Below, piece by piece: positions 52,927-61,937 of a DNA stretch of 64,000 nucleotides. The DNA is from Allopusillimonas lactea (GTDB taxonomy: Bacteria > Pseudomonadota > Gammaproteobacteria > Burkholderiales > Burkholderiaceae_B). Made by a program: the position numbers and the translations under genes. The notes below the pieces were generated by a model. It did not search any database and was not told the origin of the DNA. It saw only the letters and a list, made by a program, of their open reading frames with translations. The stretch spans positions 1 to 64,000 of the forward strand of contig NZ_JAJJOZ010000010.1 in the NCBI RefSeq assembly GCF_021653995.1, read 5' to 3'. Within the stretch, counting starts at the first letter, position 1. Each line of letters opens with the position of its first letter.

Positions 52927-53310
52927 CTATTGAGGGGTTTGTATGCTTGCCTGGCGGCCGCGCTCGACTTCGACGCCTACTGCGGCGCAGTCGGAAAACG
53001 CCAGCGGCTTGCTGATGCGTATTTTAACGTGCCGGATCGTGGGAAACTCGGCCAGCAGCCGGTCGACCACGCGCTCGCACAACGTTTCGAGCAGGTTTAC
53101 GTGCGCCGCCGTGCATTCATCGACAATGGCGCTGCGTAGCAGGCGGTAATCGAGTACGGTCTGGATGTTGTGGTCGTGAACCTGCTGGACGATATCGACG
53201 TCGAACTCGGCATCGACATGCAGGGGCTGCGTGGCGCGCAGCTCGTGCTCCAGGATGCCGATATGGGCGTCCAGAGCGATCTGCGAAAAGAATACGCGAC
53301 GTGTAGGCAT
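52927..53310 (-). CDS. folB: Dihydroneopterin aldolase
   Basis: Folate synthesis: converts 7,8-dihydroneopterin to 6-hydroxymethyl-dihydropterin and glycolaldehyde. The 127-residue protein has GILEHELRATQPLHVD near the N-terminus, YRLLRSAIVDE near 56 and VKIRISKPLA near 95, as in FolB. It is divergent from the flavoprotein gene at 53356 across 45 bp. Confidence 0.88.
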   Translation of the reverse strand: MPTRRVFFSQIALDAHIGILEHELRATQPLHVDAEFDVDIVQQVHDHNIQTVLDYRLLRSAIVDECTAAHVNLLETLCERVVDRLLAEFPTIRHVKIRISKPLAFSDCAAVGVEVERGRQASIQTPQ

Positions 53311-53355
53311 AATCAGGGCTTTGTAGAATACGCTGAATTGTATGTTGGATTGATC

Positions 53356-54270
53356 ATGGACGCAGGCGAAATCACTTACGATGCGGCGATCGTCGGCGGC
53401 GGCCCGGCGGGCGCTTCGTGTGCCCTATGGCTGGCGCGCCTCGGCTATCGCCCGGCGCTGATCGATGCCGCCCCCGAGATCGGCGGCCTGTGTCGCAGTC
53501 ATCCATTTCCCGATTGCTGGAATGCGTCGTTGCCCGATGCCACCGGCCCGCAGGTGGCCGACAATCTGGCCCGCAGCATAGCGCTGGCGGCTGTACCCAT
53601 GTTTCTTGGCAAGCGTGTCGCACGTGTGCAGCCCACAGAGGGCGGGTTTTTCGTGCAGGCGGCAGGCGGCTTTGCGCTGCGGTCGCGCTACTTGGTGCTC
53701 GCTACAGGCGTGCGGGCCCGCACCCTGCCGGCCCTGTCTGGCGTCGAAGCGGTCGATTACCGGCGCCCTTGCCCGGGCATTCTGGTTGGCCCGGGAAGCC
53801 ATATCGTTGAGCAGTCATTTCAGGGGCTGCGCGTGGCGGTGCTGGGCGGTGGCGACAATGCCTTCGAGAATGCCCTGTACGTACGGGAACACGGCGCGAG
53901 CGAGGTGCGCCTCTACGCGCGCACTGTGCGCGCCCAGCGCCAATTTGTCGAGCGCTTCCCGGCAAAGGACGTACTGGCGGGTGACTACACCGTCGACGTC
54001 GCCACCCTGGCGGTCAACGGCCAACCCTATGATTTGATACTGGTTTTTTATGGTTGGGAACCCTGCGCCGATTATGCCGGGGCGCTCAACCTTAGGCGCG
54101 GCCGCACGGGCTTTATCGATACCGATATTTCCACTGCCCAGGCAAGTTTTCCCGGCGTATATGCAATCGGCGAGGTCGCCCAGCGCCTGCACCCCTGTGT
54201 CGTCACCGCCATGGCCGATGGTATTACCGCCGCCAAAGCCATCCAGGCCCGCCTGGAGGCGCAGCGCTGA
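53356..54270 (+). CDS. FAD-dependent thioredoxin-reductase-like protein without CxxC
   Basis: A 304-residue two-domain flavoprotein. FAD-binding GGGPAGASCALWLARLG is at residue 13, NAD(P)-binding VLGGGDNAFENALYV near 165 and the C-terminal GVYAIGEVAQRLHP near 265. The CxxC redox pair of thioredoxin reductase is absent. It may be a ferredoxin/flavodoxin-NADP reductase type or an orphan oxidoreductase. The start at 53356 gives the usual N-terminus. Confidence 0.75.
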   Translation: MDAGEITYDAAIVGGGPAGASCALWLARLGYRPALIDAAPEIGGLCRSHPFPDCWNASLPDATGPQVADNLARSIALAAVPMFLGKRVARVQPTEGGFFVQAAGGFALRSRYLVLATGVRARTLPALSGVEAVDYRRPCPGILVGPGSHIVEQSFQGLRVAVLGGGDNAFENALYVREHGASEVRLYARTVRAQRQFVERFPAKDVLAGDYTVDVATLAVNGQPYDLILVFYGWEPCADYAGALNLRRGRTGFIDTDISTAQASFPGVYAIGEVAQRLHPCVVTAMADGITAAKAIQARLEAQR

Positions 54271-54289
54271 TTCCCAGAGAGGCTCCCAA

Positions 54290-54437
54290 CCTCTTCCTTC
54301 CAGCTCCTTCCTCCCAGTTCCTTTCTTCCAGTTCCTTCCTTCCAGTTCCTTCCTTCCAGTTCCTTCCTTCCAGTTCCTTCCTTCCAGTTCCTTCCTTCCA
54401 GCTCCTTCCTTCCAGCTCCTTCTTTCCAGCTCTTCCT
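54290..54437 (+). repeat. 14-bp tandem minisatellite
   Basis: About ten copies of TTCCAGTTCCTTCC, nearly exact in the middle and degenerate at both ends (CTCC and CTTTC variants). It starts 20 bp after the flavoprotein stop. One strand is almost pure pyrimidine. It is non-coding on the plus strand. Confidence 0.95.
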
Positions 54438-54474
54438 CCCCAATCAATCCGACACGACGCGCACCGCGTCGATC

Positions 54475-54552
54475 CTATAGTCAGCTTTTATCGACGTATG
54501 TTCGTCGATACGTAAATTTATCGTTGATCTTCATACTATATAGGACTATAGT
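54475..54552 (+). promoter_or_regulatory. Promoter and operator candidates of the catabolic cluster
   Basis: TTGATC (54524-54529) and TATAGT (54547-54552) are 17 bp apart. Inverted copies CTATAGTC (54475-54482) and GACTATAG (54544-54551) flank the region, the second covering the -10 box. A perfect palindrome TATCGACG/CGTCGATA with a 6-base centre lies at 54489-54510. GntR-family regulators often bind palindromes with a TATA core, and two are encoded at the end of the cluster. Confidence 0.55.
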
Positions 54553-54598
54553 AAGAGCCATAACGAACAAGCTATTACACAAAATCAACGAGCGAGAC

Positions 54599-56053
54599 AT
54601 GAAGCAAGGCAAGTATCCCGAGCAGTTGCAGCTATATATTGCGGGCGCATGGCGCGGCACCCAGGGGCGCCAAACGACGACGGTCGTCAATCCCGCCACC
54701 GAGCAGGCACTGGGCGAGCTGCCCATGGCGACAAGCCAGGATATCGACGATGCGCTGGCGGCTGCGAATCAGGCATTTCCAGCCTGGTCGGCAAGCTCGG
54801 CCTGGGATCGGGAGCGCATTCTGAAGCAGGCTACCGCGCTGATCGAGCAGCGCCGCAATACGCTGGCCGAGATACTTACGCTTGAAAATGGCAAGCCGCT
54901 GGCGGATTCGCACGGCGAGCTCGACCGTGTGATCGAAACCATTCTCTGGTGCGCGGAAGAGGGTAAGCGCGCCTATGGCCGCATCATGCCGCCGCGCGCG
55001 CACCTGCTGACGCAATCATCGGTCAAGCGCGCCATCGGGCCGGTAGCGGCTTTTGTGCCTTGGAATTTTCCCGCTGTGCTGGCCGCCCGAAAAGTGGCAG
55101 CCGCACTGGCCGCGGGGTGTACCGTGGTGCTCAAGCCCGCTGAAGAAACGCCGGCGATCTGCATCGAACTGGTTCGCGCCTTCGTTGATGCAGGTCTGCC
55201 GGAGGGCGTGTTGAATCTGCTGTATGGGGTGCCGGCGGAAATCTCCGAGCGCCTCATCAAGTCACCCGTGATCCGCAAAGTATCGTTCACTGGTTCAGTG
55301 GCGGTCGGTCGCCTGCTTGCGGCAATGGCCGCGCAGGAACTCAAGCCCGTCACGATGGAGCTTGGCGGCCATGCGCCCGTGGTTGTCTTCGACGACGTAG
55401 ACGTGGAACGTGTGGCGCGGATGTGCGCGGCATTCAAGTACCGCAATGCGGGGCAGGTCTGTCTCTCTCCCAGTCGGTTTTATGTGCAGCGAGGGCTGCA
55501 CGAAGCCTTCACTCAGGCGTTCGCACGGGCAGCCAGCGAGATCAGTGTCGGCGACGGCATGCGCGCGGGCGTACAAATGGGGCCGTTGAATAACGCCCGC
55601 CGTCTAGACGCCGCCCTGCGGCTCGTTCGCCAAGCCCGGGACAGCGGGGCGAACGTGGTGCACGGGGGCGAGCGCCTGGGCGACCAAGGATACTTTTTCG
55701 CGCCTACAGTACTCCAACAGGTACAGCGCGACGCGGACATTCTTGACGAAGAGCCATTCTGTCCAATCGCGCCTGTCATGCCGTTCGACAGCTTTGATCA
55801 AGTCATTGAGCAGGCCAATCACCGTTCGCTGGGCCTGGCCGCGTATGCATTCACCAACAGCATGGAGCGCTCGGCGCTGTTTTCCGAGCGCATCGAGGCC
55901 GGATGGATAGGCATCAACAACTTCGTGCCCGCCCTCGCGGATGCGCCCATCGGCGGCATGAAAGACAGTGGGTTGGGCTATGAAGGCGGGCCGGAAGGCC
56001 TGGATGCCTACCTGCACGCCAAGTTCATCAGTCAATCAAACGCAGCAGTCTAG
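54599..56053 (+). CDS. NAD(P)-dependent aldehyde dehydrogenase
   Basis: Oxidises an aldehyde to the carboxylate. The 484-residue protein has the Rossmann region FVPWNFPAVLAARKVAAALA, the catalytic MELGGHAPVVVFDD (Glu near 258) and NAGQVCLSPSRFYV (Cys near 292). Overall similarity is to succinate-semialdehyde dehydrogenase-like enzymes. It is the first gene of the catabolic operon, so its natural substrate is probably the aldehyde made by the GMC enzyme at its end. A start at 54599 follows GAGCGAG. Confidence 0.88.
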   Translation: MKQGKYPEQLQLYIAGAWRGTQGRQTTTVVNPATEQALGELPMATSQDIDDALAAANQAFPAWSASSAWDRERILKQATALIEQRRNTLAEILTLENGKPLADSHGELDRVIETILWCAEEGKRAYGRIMPPRAHLLTQSSVKRAIGPVAAFVPWNFPAVLAARKVAAALAAGCTVVLKPAEETPAICIELVRAFVDAGLPEGVLNLLYGVPAEISERLIKSPVIRKVSFTGSVAVGRLLAAMAAQELKPVTMELGGHAPVVVFDDVDVERVARMCAAFKYRNAGQVCLSPSRFYVQRGLHEAFTQAFARAASEISVGDGMRAGVQMGPLNNARRLDAALRLVRQARDSGANVVHGGERLGDQGYFFAPTVLQQVQRDADILDEEPFCPIAPVMPFDSFDQVIEQANHRSLGLAAYAFTNSMERSALFSERIEAGWIGINNFVPALADAPIGGMKDSGLGYEGGPEGLDAYLHAKFISQSNAAV

Positions 56054-56144
56054 ACGCGGCATGTGTCCGGCGGGCCGCCGGGCAGCCATAACGGGCGGCA
56101 TGACGCGAACCACATCCTCTCACAGGAAAGAAAGGAGACAAAAA

Positions 56145-57581
56145 ATGAGCGATACACCCCAACAGATGGTGGCAACCCAGTTGAAATATTCGGGCTACCG
56201 CAAGCGCGATGTTCCGCGCCACGATGAAGAGCTGACCAGCACCATGCCCAGCACGCCGCTGGGCGAATACATGCGCTTGTTTTGGCAGCCTGTCTGTCTT
56301 TCGGAAGAGTTGACCGATGTGCCCAAGGCGATTCGCATCATGGGTGAAAACCTGGTGGCGTATCGCGATAAAAGCGGCAAAGTGGGCGTGCTGCATCGCC
56401 ATTGCGCGCACCGCGGCGCGTCGCTTGAGTTCGGCATCATTCAGGAGCATGGCATCCGCTGCTGCTACCACGGTTGGCATTTCGACAACGATGGGTCGCT
56501 GCTGGATGCCCCCTGTGAGCCAGGCGAAACGCGTCTGAAGCAAACCGTCAGCCAAGGTGCCTATCCCGCCTTCGAGCGCGACGGTCTGGTGTTCGCCTAC
56601 ATGGGGCCGCCCGAGAAACAGCCGGCTTTCCCCGAGTACGATACCTATTCGCTGCCGAAAGGTACGCGCCTGGTGCCGTTCTCCAATATCTATCCCTGCA
56701 ACTGGCTGCAAGTCCATGAAAACATCATGGATCACATGCACACGGCAGTGCTGCACAACCACATGGTGGTCGAGGGGGTCGATGCGGAAACGTCGGCGGG
56801 CGTATCGCTGGACGGCTTTGGCGACATGCCTGTGATGCAGTGGCAGCCGACACGCAGCGGCAATGGCTGCATGTTTATTGCCGGCCGCCGCTTGCCCAGT
56901 GATCGCGTGTGGGTGCGCATTACAGAAATGAACCTTCCCAATTACCTGCAGATCGGCTCGCTGGTGCCAACCGCCGCGCGCGAGCGTCATGCCACGTCGG
57001 GCTGCACACGCTGGCATGTTCCGGTGGATGACACCAACATGATCATCTTCGGCTGGCGTCACTTCAACGACGAAGTCGATCCGGATCACATCGGCTGCGC
57101 GGAAGACTGCGGCGTGGACAAGATTGATTTCTTGGTCGGCCAGAGCGGCAACCGATCGTACGACGTTGCACAGCGCGCACCGGGCGATTGGGAAGCGCTG
57201 ACGAGCCAGCGCCCTATTGCGGTGCACGCGCTGGAAAACCCGGGCACTTCAGACGTAGGGGTCTATATGTTCCGCAAGCTGCTGCGCGAGGCGATACGCG
57301 GCAACACGGCGCCCGATGCCAAGCAACAAGCGGCCCTCCGGGCGGGCGAGTCGCTGCCATTGTGTTCGCAGGATAGCGTTCTGTATGCGCCCGTGCAGGA
57401 CACCGTCGATGCGGATCGCAAATTGATTTTGAAGCTCGGCAAAGAAGTGGCTGCAATCATGCTGCGAAGCGATGATGTGCCGGCCGCGCAGCGTGATGCA
57501 TTTGTCCGGGCGGAACTCGACAAACTCGACGACGGCATAGGCAAGGAAATCATTGCCGCCAATGCCGTGGCCGAGGTGTGA
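56145..57581 (+). CDS. Rieske non-haem iron oxygenase, large subunit
   Basis: Activates O2 to hydroxylate or demethylate an aromatic substrate. The 478-residue protein has the Rieske pair CAHRG and CCYHGWHF near 85-110 (2Fe-2S) and the mononuclear iron motif ENIMDHMHTAVLH near 196-208. It belongs to the phthalate 4,5-dioxygenase/vanillate demethylase-like group. It is somewhat longer than usual at the C-terminus. AAAGGAGA precedes the start. The next gene encodes its reductase. Confidence 0.92.
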   Translation: MSDTPQQMVATQLKYSGYRKRDVPRHDEELTSTMPSTPLGEYMRLFWQPVCLSEELTDVPKAIRIMGENLVAYRDKSGKVGVLHRHCAHRGASLEFGIIQEHGIRCCYHGWHFDNDGSLLDAPCEPGETRLKQTVSQGAYPAFERDGLVFAYMGPPEKQPAFPEYDTYSLPKGTRLVPFSNIYPCNWLQVHENIMDHMHTAVLHNHMVVEGVDAETSAGVSLDGFGDMPVMQWQPTRSGNGCMFIAGRRLPSDRVWVRITEMNLPNYLQIGSLVPTAARERHATSGCTRWHVPVDDTNMIIFGWRHFNDEVDPDHIGCAEDCGVDKIDFLVGQSGNRSYDVAQRAPGDWEALTSQRPIAVHALENPGTSDVGVYMFRKLLREAIRGNTAPDAKQQAALRAGESLPLCSQDSVLYAPVQDTVDADRKLILKLGKEVAAIMLRSDDVPAAQRDAFVRAELDKLDDGIGKEIIAANAVAEV

Positions 57582-57602
57582 TAGCCAGAACGAGAGGTCA
57601 TC

Positions 57603-58559
57603 ATGCTGACGCTATGTGTACGCTCCATTACGTACGAAGCTGAAGGAATACGGTCGTTTGAATTGGTCGATCCGACAGGCGGGGAGCTGCCGGTGTTCGA
57701 AGCCGGCGCGCATGTAGACGTGCATGTTCCCGGCGGCTACACACGGCAGTACTCGCTCTGCGATCCGGCGTGGCAACGCCGGCACTACCGGATCGCCGTA
57801 CTCGAAGACGTGAAAGGGCGGGGCGGTTCGCGTGCGCTGCATAGCGCAGTGCGGGCCGGCGACCTGGTCGAGGTATCGGAGCCGCGCAATCTCTTTCCGC
57901 GCAGCAAGGCGGCGCGACGCAGCCTGCTGCTGGCGGGCGGCATAGGCATTACGCCTGTGCTGGCCATGGCGCACGAGTTGCTGCGGGAAGATGCGGCCTT
58001 CGAACTGCACTATTGCACGCAGACGCCGGCGCGAACGGCCTTTCGTACGCAGTTGGAAGCAATGGCCGAATTACGCAAGGTCGTGTTCCATCACGACTAC
58101 GGCGACCCCGCCAAGGGGCTGGACATCCCGGCGCTGCTGACGGGTTACGAAGAGGGCACGCATCTGTATTTTTGCGGGCCGCCGGGGTTCATGCGCGCGG
58201 TAAAGGAAGCAGCGAGCCACTGGCCCGCCGACGCGGTCCACTTCGAGTATTTCAGCGCGCCTGCGCCGGCGGCTGCGACGGCGACGCCTGGCGAGGCGGG
58301 ACACACAGAGGTGCGGCTGGCGCGGTCGGACAAAGTGCTGCAGGTCGCGGGCGGGCAGTCCATTCTGGAAGCGCTGCGCGATGCGGGTGTGCCCTGTGAG
58401 TCCTCGTGCGAAGCCGGTGTCTGCGGTTGTTGCAAAGTGCGCTATCTGGATGGCGCGCCCGAACACAACGATTACGTGCTGTCGGACGACGAAAAAAATG
58501 AGTACGTACTGGTGTGCTGCGCCGGCGTAGGCAGCCGCGAACTAGTGCTCGATCTGTAG
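57603..58559 (+). CDS. Oxygenase reductase (FMN and 2Fe-2S)
   Basis: Passes electrons from NAD(P)H to the Rieske oxygenase. The 318-residue protein is of class IA type. It has an N-terminal FMN-binding FNR domain (RQYSLCDPAW near 45), the nucleotide site GGIGITPVLAMAHEL near 115 and YFCGPPGFM near 190. A C-terminal plant-type ferredoxin follows with CESSCEAGVCGCC near 267-279 and a last Cys near 308. It is 21 bp after the oxygenase gene. Confidence 0.92.
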   Translation: MLTLCVRSITYEAEGIRSFELVDPTGGELPVFEAGAHVDVHVPGGYTRQYSLCDPAWQRRHYRIAVLEDVKGRGGSRALHSAVRAGDLVEVSEPRNLFPRSKAARRSLLLAGGIGITPVLAMAHELLREDAAFELHYCTQTPARTAFRTQLEAMAELRKVVFHHDYGDPAKGLDIPALLTGYEEGTHLYFCGPPGFMRAVKEAASHWPADAVHFEYFSAPAPAAATATPGEAGHTEVRLARSDKVLQVAGGQSILEALRDAGVPCESSCEAGVCGCCKVRYLDGAPEHNDYVLSDDEKNEYVLVCCAGVGSRELVLDL

Positions 58560-58581
58560 AGAACAACGAGGCAAACAGAAG

Positions 58582-60177
58582 ATGGAGACGTTCGATTACA
58601 TCGTGGTGGGTGCCGGGTCCGCCGGTTGCGCATTGGCGGCCAGGCTTGCTGAACGCGGCGCGGGTTCCGTGTTGTTGCTGGAGGCGGGCCCGCGTGATCG
58701 GCATATGTGGATACACATCCCGATCGGCTATGGCAAGACCATGTTCGATCCGCGCTATAACTGGCAGTTCTATTCCGAACCCGAACCTGAACTCAATGGG
58801 CGCCGCATCTATCAGCCGCGCGGCAAAACCCTGGGCGGATCCAGCTCCATCAACGGGCTGGTCTATATACGGGGCCAGGCGCAGGATTTCGATGAATGGG
58901 AGCGCTTGGGCAATGACGGATGGGGCTGGCGAGATGTGTTGCCCCTGTTCAGGCGATCAGAGCGCAACGAGCGCGGCGAGAGCGAACTGCATGGCGGCAG
59001 CGGCAGGCTCGGGGTTTCCAATATACGGGGCCGCCATGAGCTGGTGGAGGCGTTCATCCGATCGGGTGAGGCCCAGGGCATACCTCGCAACGAGGATTTC
59101 AACGGTGCCAGGCAGGAAGGCGGCGGTTACTATCAGCTGACCACGCGCAATGGTTTGCGCTGCTCCGCAGCCAAGGGTTATTTGCGCCCTCTGCGTGCCA
59201 ATCCCAATCTCACCATCGAAACCGATGCCAGAGCCACCAGCCTGGTGTTCGAGGGCAAGCGCGCGGTGGGGGTGAACTATCTGCAAAATGGCAAGCCGCG
59301 GCAAGCCACCTGCCGCAAAGAAATCATCCTGTCTTCTGGTGCCTTCCAGTCGCCGCAGTTGCTGATGCTGTCAGGGGTCGGCGATGCCGAAGCGTTGAAA
59401 GCGCACGGCATACCCGTAGTGCATCATCTCCCTGCCGTGGGCAAGAATCTTCAAGATCACCTGCAAGTGCGGCTTATATACAAGTGCACCAAACCCATCA
59501 CCACCAATGATCATCTGCGCACCGTCTGGGGCAGGGCGTCGATAGGCCTGCAATGGCTATTGCGCAAGCGCGGGCCAGTGGCGGCGGGGATTCAGCTTGG
59601 CGGCATGTTCGCGCGGGCGCGGTCCGACGCCACGCGTCCGGATGTGCAGTTTCACTTCGGTACAATCAGTGCGGATATGGCGGCCGGAAAACCGCACGAC
59701 TTCTCCGGTTTTACCTTGTCAATGTGCCAGCTGAGGCCAAAAAGCCGGGGCGCCGTGGTACTGAAGTCCGCCAATCCGCTCGATGCACCAGGCATACATT
59801 TGAATTTTCTGTCCGAACAAGAAGACCGCGACACAATGGTGGCGGGCGTGCGCCTTGCGCGGCGCCTGATGGAAGCCGAGCCGATGCGGCCATACGTGGC
59901 CGAAGAATACCGGCCGGGGCCGCACATGCGCACCGAAGACGATATGCTCGATTTCGTGCGTCAAAATGGCACAACGATCTTCCATCCCGTGGGCACCTGC
60001 CGCATGGGCAGCGACCCGGGCTCGGTGGTTGATACGTCGCTCAGGGTGCGCGGCCTGTCCGGCTTGCGGGTGGCGGATGCATCAATCATGCCATTGCTGC
60101 TGTCGGGAAACACAAATGCCGGTTCGATCATGATCGGAGAAAAGGCGGCGGATCTGCTGGTCAGCGCAGGAGGATAG
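58582..60177 (+). CDS. GMC-family FAD alcohol oxidoreductase
   Basis: Oxidises a primary alcohol to aldehyde (choline, aryl-alcohol or PEG dehydrogenase family). The 531-residue protein has the FAD site VVGAGSAGCALAARLAERG at the N-terminus, the GMC signatures GKTLGGSSSINGLVYIRG near 80 and SSGAFQSPQLLMLSGVG near 252, and the catalytic HPVGTCRMG near 467 and SGNTNAGSIMIGEKAADL near the end. It is 22 bp after the reductase gene. Confidence 0.9.
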   Translation: METFDYIVVGAGSAGCALAARLAERGAGSVLLLEAGPRDRHMWIHIPIGYGKTMFDPRYNWQFYSEPEPELNGRRIYQPRGKTLGGSSSINGLVYIRGQAQDFDEWERLGNDGWGWRDVLPLFRRSERNERGESELHGGSGRLGVSNIRGRHELVEAFIRSGEAQGIPRNEDFNGARQEGGGYYQLTTRNGLRCSAAKGYLRPLRANPNLTIETDARATSLVFEGKRAVGVNYLQNGKPRQATCRKEIILSSGAFQSPQLLMLSGVGDAEALKAHGIPVVHHLPAVGKNLQDHLQVRLIYKCTKPITTNDHLRTVWGRASIGLQWLLRKRGPVAAGIQLGGMFARARSDATRPDVQFHFGTISADMAAGKPHDFSGFTLSMCQLRPKSRGAVVLKSANPLDAPGIHLNFLSEQEDRDTMVAGVRLARRLMEAEPMRPYVAEEYRPGPHMRTEDDMLDFVRQNGTTIFHPVGTCRMGSDPGSVVDTSLRVRGLSGLRVADASIMPLLLSGNTNAGSIMIGEKAADLLVSAGG

Positions 60178-60179
60178 TG

Positions 60180-60968
60180 ATGAGTGCGGAATTGCAGGAG
60201 GAGATCTTTGGCACGTTGTGGCGTGCCGATCGCAGCGGCCTGCCCAAGTACCAGCGGGTCGTGAATGCGATCGTCGAGGCGCTGCGCCGGGGCCTCTGGC
60301 TGCCCGGCGACCAGCTCCCGCCAGAAGAAGAGCTGGTCAATCTCACGCCGTTCAGTTTGGGCACCGTCCAGCGGGCCTTGCGCGACTTGGTCACACAGGG
60401 CCTGGTAATCCGGCGGCACGGCCTGGGCAGCTACGTTGCCGAGCTTCCCCGGCGCCTGCAAGATCCCTGGCATTGCCGCTTTGCGGCAGACGATGGCGTT
60501 GGCACCGTGCCCATCTATTCCAAGGCTACCGCGCGCCGCATCGTCGCTTGCGATGGGCCCTGGAACAAGTATCTCGACATGGCATCCGACGAGATCATGC
60601 AGCTTGACCGCATCATCGATGTGGCAGATGAATTCAAGGTATACAGCCGCTTCTATGCAGGGCGCTCTGTCTTGCGCGCGCTATGGGAAAAGCCGATGGA
60701 CATGCTTCATGGCATGAATTTCAAGAAGCTGATTGCCGAAGAGTGCGGCCTGCCCATCACCGAAATGGTTCACCATGTGCAAGTGGCCCAGTTTGATGAG
60801 GGCGTCGGCGAGGCGATCGAGGTTGCGTCCGGTACGACCGGCCTGCTCCTGCAAGCGATCGCGCATGCGGGTACGCGGAAAGTGGTCTATTACCAAGAGT
60901 TCTACATCCCGCCCGGGCAGCGGGCACTGCAGTTGTTCGAAAAAACCCCCGCCGCCGTTCGGGCGTGA
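60180..60968 (+). CDS. GntR/HutC-family regulator 1
   Basis: A 262-residue transcription factor with an N-terminal winged HTH (LPPEEELVNLTPFSLGTVQRAL region, about 45-70) and a C-terminal UTRA ligand domain. The segment DPWHCRFAADDG is shared with the second regulator. The start is ATG 60180 after AGGAGG; the GMC stop overlaps just upstream. It probably senses a substrate or product of the cluster and binds the palindromes before the ALDH gene. Confidence 0.88.
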   Translation: MSAELQEEIFGTLWRADRSGLPKYQRVVNAIVEALRRGLWLPGDQLPPEEELVNLTPFSLGTVQRALRDLVTQGLVIRRHGLGSYVAELPRRLQDPWHCRFAADDGVGTVPIYSKATARRIVACDGPWNKYLDMASDEIMQLDRIIDVADEFKVYSRFYAGRSVLRALWEKPMDMLHGMNFKKLIAEECGLPITEMVHHVQVAQFDEGVGEAIEVASGTTGLLLQAIAHAGTRKVVYYQEFYIPPGQRALQLFEKTPAAVRA

Positions 60969-61011
60969 ACGGCACTTGCACCACTGCGCCACACGGCGCG
61001 CCCACTACCAC

Positions 61012-61041
61012 ACCGCACTTATAGGTGCGGTTTTCGTTTTT
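61012..61041 (+). terminator. Rho-independent terminator after the first GntR gene
   Basis: A perfect 7-bp stem ACCGCAC/GTGCGGT with loop TTATAG is followed by TTTTCGTTTTT, 43 bp after the regulator stop. It ends the catabolic operon, so the second regulator has its own promoter. Confidence 0.88.
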
Positions 61042-61149
61042 CCGGCATATGCTGGCCTGGGCAGCGGCGCGCGCCGCCTGCGTCAGCCTGTGGGCCGGCA
61101 ATTATTCGCGCTATCATGCGCCAGTAGCTGATTGAGATGAGTCGCGAAT

Positions 61150-61926
61150 ATGACAAAGAATGCGCTGCCAGAAGTATTTGCCAAGCTGCACAAAGAAGAC
61201 TATAGCGGCGTGCCCAAGTATCGCCTGGTGCTCAACGCCATTACCGAAGGTATCAAGTCAGGCCACTGGAAGCCTGGCGAACGCTTGCCAACGGAAGAAG
61301 AATTGGTGCAGATGATCCCTTATAGCCTGGGTACCGTGCAGCGCGCACTGCGCCTGTTGGTCGATCAAGGTATCGTGGTGCGCCAGCATGGCCTGGGGTC
61401 CTTCGTCGCCAAGCAGTCTTTGCAGATCAAGAACCCATGGCACTGCCGCTTTATTGCCGACGATGGCCACAGCTTCGTCCCGGTCTATTCCAAGATTCTT
61501 GGTCGTGATGCGGCCCGCGAGCCCGGCCGCTGGTCCAGCTACCTTGGCACAGGCGCCGACACCACCGTGCTGGTAGAGCGCGTCATCAATATCAACCATG
61601 AGTTCGACGTCTACTCGAAGTTTTACTTCGACCGTCGCGTCCTACCCCGGCTATGGGAGGTATCACTGGATCGCCTGAATGGTCTGAACTTTCGCGCGCA
61701 TATCCTGGGTGAGCTCAACATGCCGATCACACATGTCGATCATTACGTGACCCAGGTTCCCATCGAGAACGACATTGCCGGCCACATCAATGTAAAGCCT
61801 GCCACGGTGGGTATGCGGTTGGATGTCCTGGCGGGGATGGGTCGTGATACGCCCGTCTATTACCAAGAACTCTACATACCGCCCACGGATCGAACACTGG
61901 CCTTGCCTGGTCAGATGCTCGACTGA
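61150..61926 (+). CDS. GntR/HutC-family regulator 2 (paralogue)
   Basis: A 258-residue winged-HTH/UTRA protein clearly homologous to the previous regulator over its full length. Shared features include the pattern VPKYRLVLNAITEGIKSGHW, EEELVQMIPYSLGTVQRALR and NPWHCRFIADDG, and the end YYQELYIPP. It lies after the terminator, so it is separately expressed. It may control the convergent TRAP transporter genes or share targets with regulator 1. Confidence 0.88.
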   Translation: MTKNALPEVFAKLHKEDYSGVPKYRLVLNAITEGIKSGHWKPGERLPTEEELVQMIPYSLGTVQRALRLLVDQGIVVRQHGLGSFVAKQSLQIKNPWHCRFIADDGHSFVPVYSKILGRDAAREPGRWSSYLGTGADTTVLVERVININHEFDVYSKFYFDRRVLPRLWEVSLDRLNGLNFRAHILGELNMPITHVDHYVTQVPIENDIAGHINVKPATVGMRLDVLAGMGRDTPVYYQELYIPPTDRTLALPGQMLD

Positions 61927-61937
61927 GCAGCAAGAAG

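Noticed and set aside
54072..54443. A minus-strand frame over the minisatellite encoding a Lys-Glu-Gly repeat protein
   Set aside because: The repeated pattern follows only from the 14-bp DNA repeat; there is no gene-like context.
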